From assembly GCF_964199965.1 (NCBI RefSeq), contig NZ_CAXMZT010000008.1:62001-126000 (forward strand): 64,000 bases of DNA, in the 5' to 3' direction. Source of the DNA: JAFIFT01 sp020051095 (GTDB taxonomy: Bacteria; Pseudomonadota; Gammaproteobacteria; Legionellales; Legionellaceae). This document shows, piece by piece, positions 62,708 through 64,000 of the stretch. The position numbers were made by a program, and so were the translations under genes. A model generated the notes under the pieces. That model had not been told where the DNA came from. It made no database searches and saw nothing but the letters and a program-made list of their open reading frames with translations. Every line of letters starts with the position of its first letter. Within the stretch, counting starts at the first letter, position 1.

Positions 62708-63463
62708 ATGTCTGTCATTCACCGATCGGGCACTCATATAATCAAATTTACGAGATCCCAAATCTTTATTTTTCAATTTGTCGGACATTTATCACAAACA
62801 GCAAAGGATATGCTTTTAGGCAAGCTAACTATCAATTGGTCTAGATTGTGGGTGGTTGTCTATTTTTCGGGTGTCAGGTTAGTCATTCCTTTAATCATTA
62901 TCTCTGCTTTATTGTCCATTTCAATCGCACAAATGGTGTATGTGACGCTGAGTCCTTTTCATTTACAAAAGCAAGTTTTGCCAATTGCTCAGTCGATACT
63001 AACACGAGAGTTTCTCCCCATATTCATTGGCCTGATATTATGTATTCAAAGTGCTGTAAGATTTATTGACACTAAAACCCAACAAGCCAATCAAACTGGC
63101 ACCGATGCGCTTACCGAACAGGTGATACCTATCATGATTGGTGTGTCGCTAACCTCGATTTTTTTATTTGCCTACGCGATAGGTGCGGTAATTTTAAGCT
63201 TTTATCTCGTGTTTCATTATAAATTAAGTTTATCTACCTACGAATTTATCAGCCACATATTGAGTGCAAGGACAAGATTCGAATTAATCTATTCAGCGTT
63301 CAAAACGTTAATATTGAGCTTTGTTGTAGCAATAGTCGCTGGATTTTACTATTTTGAATCAGCAGTCAATCATACCACATTAAGTAAGGCGGTTTCTCGA
63401 ACAATGACTAGAGGTATTTTTTGGCTGATAGTTACCAGTCTTTATATGACATTTTTGCTCTAG
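62708..63463 (+). CDS. MlaE-family ABC transporter permease
   Basis: Inner-membrane permease of the MlaE family, which with an ATPase and MCE proteins moves phospholipid between membranes. The 251 residues have an N-terminal amphipathic stretch with FQFVGHLSQTAKDMLLGK, then about five hydrophobic segments; FLPIFIGLILCIQSAVRF corresponds to the conserved cytoplasmic-helix region. AGGG lies 7 bases before the ATG. It is followed after 8 bases by an MCE gene, so the operon is lipid transport. The sequence is rather divergent from E. coli MlaE. Confidence 0.75.
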   Translation: MSVIHRSGTHIIKFTRSQIFIFQFVGHLSQTAKDMLLGKLTINWSRLWVVVYFSGVRLVIPLIIISALLSISIAQMVYVTLSPFHLQKQVLPIAQSILTREFLPIFIGLILCIQSAVRFIDTKTQQANQTGTDALTEQVIPIMIGVSLTSIFLFAYAIGAVILSFYLVFHYKLSLSTYEFISHILSARTRFELIYSAFKTLILSFVVAIVAGFYYFESAVNHTTLSKAVSRTMTRGIFWLIVTSLYMTFLL

Positions 63464-63471
63464 GAATGACT

Positions 63472-64000
63472 ATGCAAAATGAACGTTATCATACCGTTGT
63501 TGGTATTTTTGTAGTGGGTGCATTATTAATCATACTCATGGGTACTATTTATCTTTATAGAGAATACCAACGTTCTCAACGGCAAACCTTTGTGATGTTT
63601 TTTAAAGGGTCTTTAAATGGCTTGGTTGCTGGTGCGCCAGTCACCTATCGCGGTGTAAAAATTGGTGAAATACGGCTAATAGAAATCACGGAAAATACCG
63701 TTGCCAATAAAGTTAAGCTTCCAGTTTATGTTCAGTTTTTTGTGGAAAAGTCGTTTAATTTCAGCCAGGATCCCGTTAGTCTTTTGATTAAAAACGGCTA
63801 TGTAGCCAATGTGACCAAACCCAATTTATTAACGGGTATCGCCCAGATTGAGCTCATTCAAGTGCCTGACTTGCCGCAGGTTACCATCGGAAGTTATCGT
63901 GGCTACCCCCTTTTTCCAACCAGAAATTCGCTTGAAGAATATACAACTATCGATGATGCGCTAGCAACCGCTCAAAAAACGTTAGAAGATATCAGTCAGT
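63472..64000 (+). CDS. MCE-domain protein (MlaD/PqiB type), partial
   Basis: Right-edge truncated gene, 176 codons visible with no stop. It has one N-terminal membrane helix (GIFVVGALLIILMGTIYLY), then an MCE domain with the family's FFKGSLNGLVAGAPVTYRGV and KIGEIRLIEI strands, and the start of a helical region (TIDDALATAQKTLEDISQ). MCE proteins form hexameric rings that bind phospholipid in the periplasm. AGGA precedes ATG 63472 by 6 bases; ATG 63466 is also in frame. The total length, and so MlaD versus a longer form, cannot be judged. Confidence 0.85.
   Translation, partial: MQNERYHTVVGIFVVGALLIILMGTIYLYREYQRSQRQTFVMFFKGSLNGLVAGAPVTYRGVKIGEIRLIEITENTVANKVKLPVYVQFFVEKSFNFSQDPVSLLIKNGYVANVTKPNLLTGIAQIELIQVPDLPQVTIGSYRGYPLFPTRNSLEEYTTIDDALATAQKTLEDISQ

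Noticed and set aside
1..64000. tRNA, rRNA and 6S-type RNA genes
   Set aside because: Intergenic regions were read for tRNA arms and rRNA-like stretches and none was found. Small unstructured RNAs cannot be excluded by eye.

Overview
The window looks like chromosome from an AT-rich gammaproteobacterium of the Legionella/Legionellales type. That is inferred from gene content: Fis, a GTG-started Fur next to BamE, RatA/RnfH, LptM-DapF, TrkA, a secreted T2 ribonuclease like Legionella SrnA, a DotI/IcmL-like secreted protein, and several large proteins of the kind seen among Dot/Icm effectors (a CX5R phosphatase, a long coiled coil, a SecA-related giant protein). No rRNA, tRNA, CRISPR array, complete insertion sequence or prophage was found. 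Most of the window is ordinary housekeeping DNA with scattered lineage-specific genes and many short intergenic repeats.

Layout. 1-7.2 kb: fis, a DUF945 protein, an MFS carrier, an SseB-domain protein, an RMF-like membrane protein, pdxH and a POT peptide transporter. 7.4-15.9 kb: a patatin phospholipase, uvrA-aroE, the DotI/IcmL-like protein, bamE/fur, a GMC oxidoreductase and a DUF4332 protein. 16.1-28.0 kb is almost all on the minus strand: an mltA-amidase pair; a cluster of a Lys-rich protein, a 2TM protein, a TauE permease and hflK-hflC; a HerA-like ATPase; a GT87-like membrane protein; BON and DUF4442 proteins; esterase-ratA-rnfH. 28.2-45.6 kb is all on the plus strand: lptM-dapF-trkA, the CX5R phosphatase, a domesticated TraI_2-like protein with apaH, a coiled-coil protein, metG-rnfB-nth, an unknown 566-residue protein, a beta-hydroxyacid dehydrogenase, a GGQ release-factor-like protein, a cold-shock protein and srnA. 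45.7-64 kb: a DUF2807 protein, pepN (minus), prkA-yeaH-spoVR, a heptosyltransferase-family enzyme, the 2223-residue SecA-like protein, and the start of an Mla-type lipid transport operon running off the right edge.

How the genes combine. Envelope upkeep recurs (BamE, MltA plus amidase, HflKC, BON, LptM, GT9, MlaE/MlaD). So do stress and stationary-phase functions (PrkA/YeaH/SpoVR, csp, RMF-like, Fis, ApaH) and DNA repair (UvrA, Nth). The most unusual content is the SecA-like giant protein; the CX5R phosphatase; the TraI_2 homologue whose HD metal motif has changed; an HflK with a long insertion; a soluble orphan RnfB; and a family of about eight ~35-50 bp elements ending in GGGTATA(TA)AT that sit just upstream of genes and seem to supply a -10 promoter box.

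Limits: all functional calls come from reading motifs and family resemblance by eye. No searches or structure predictions were run.
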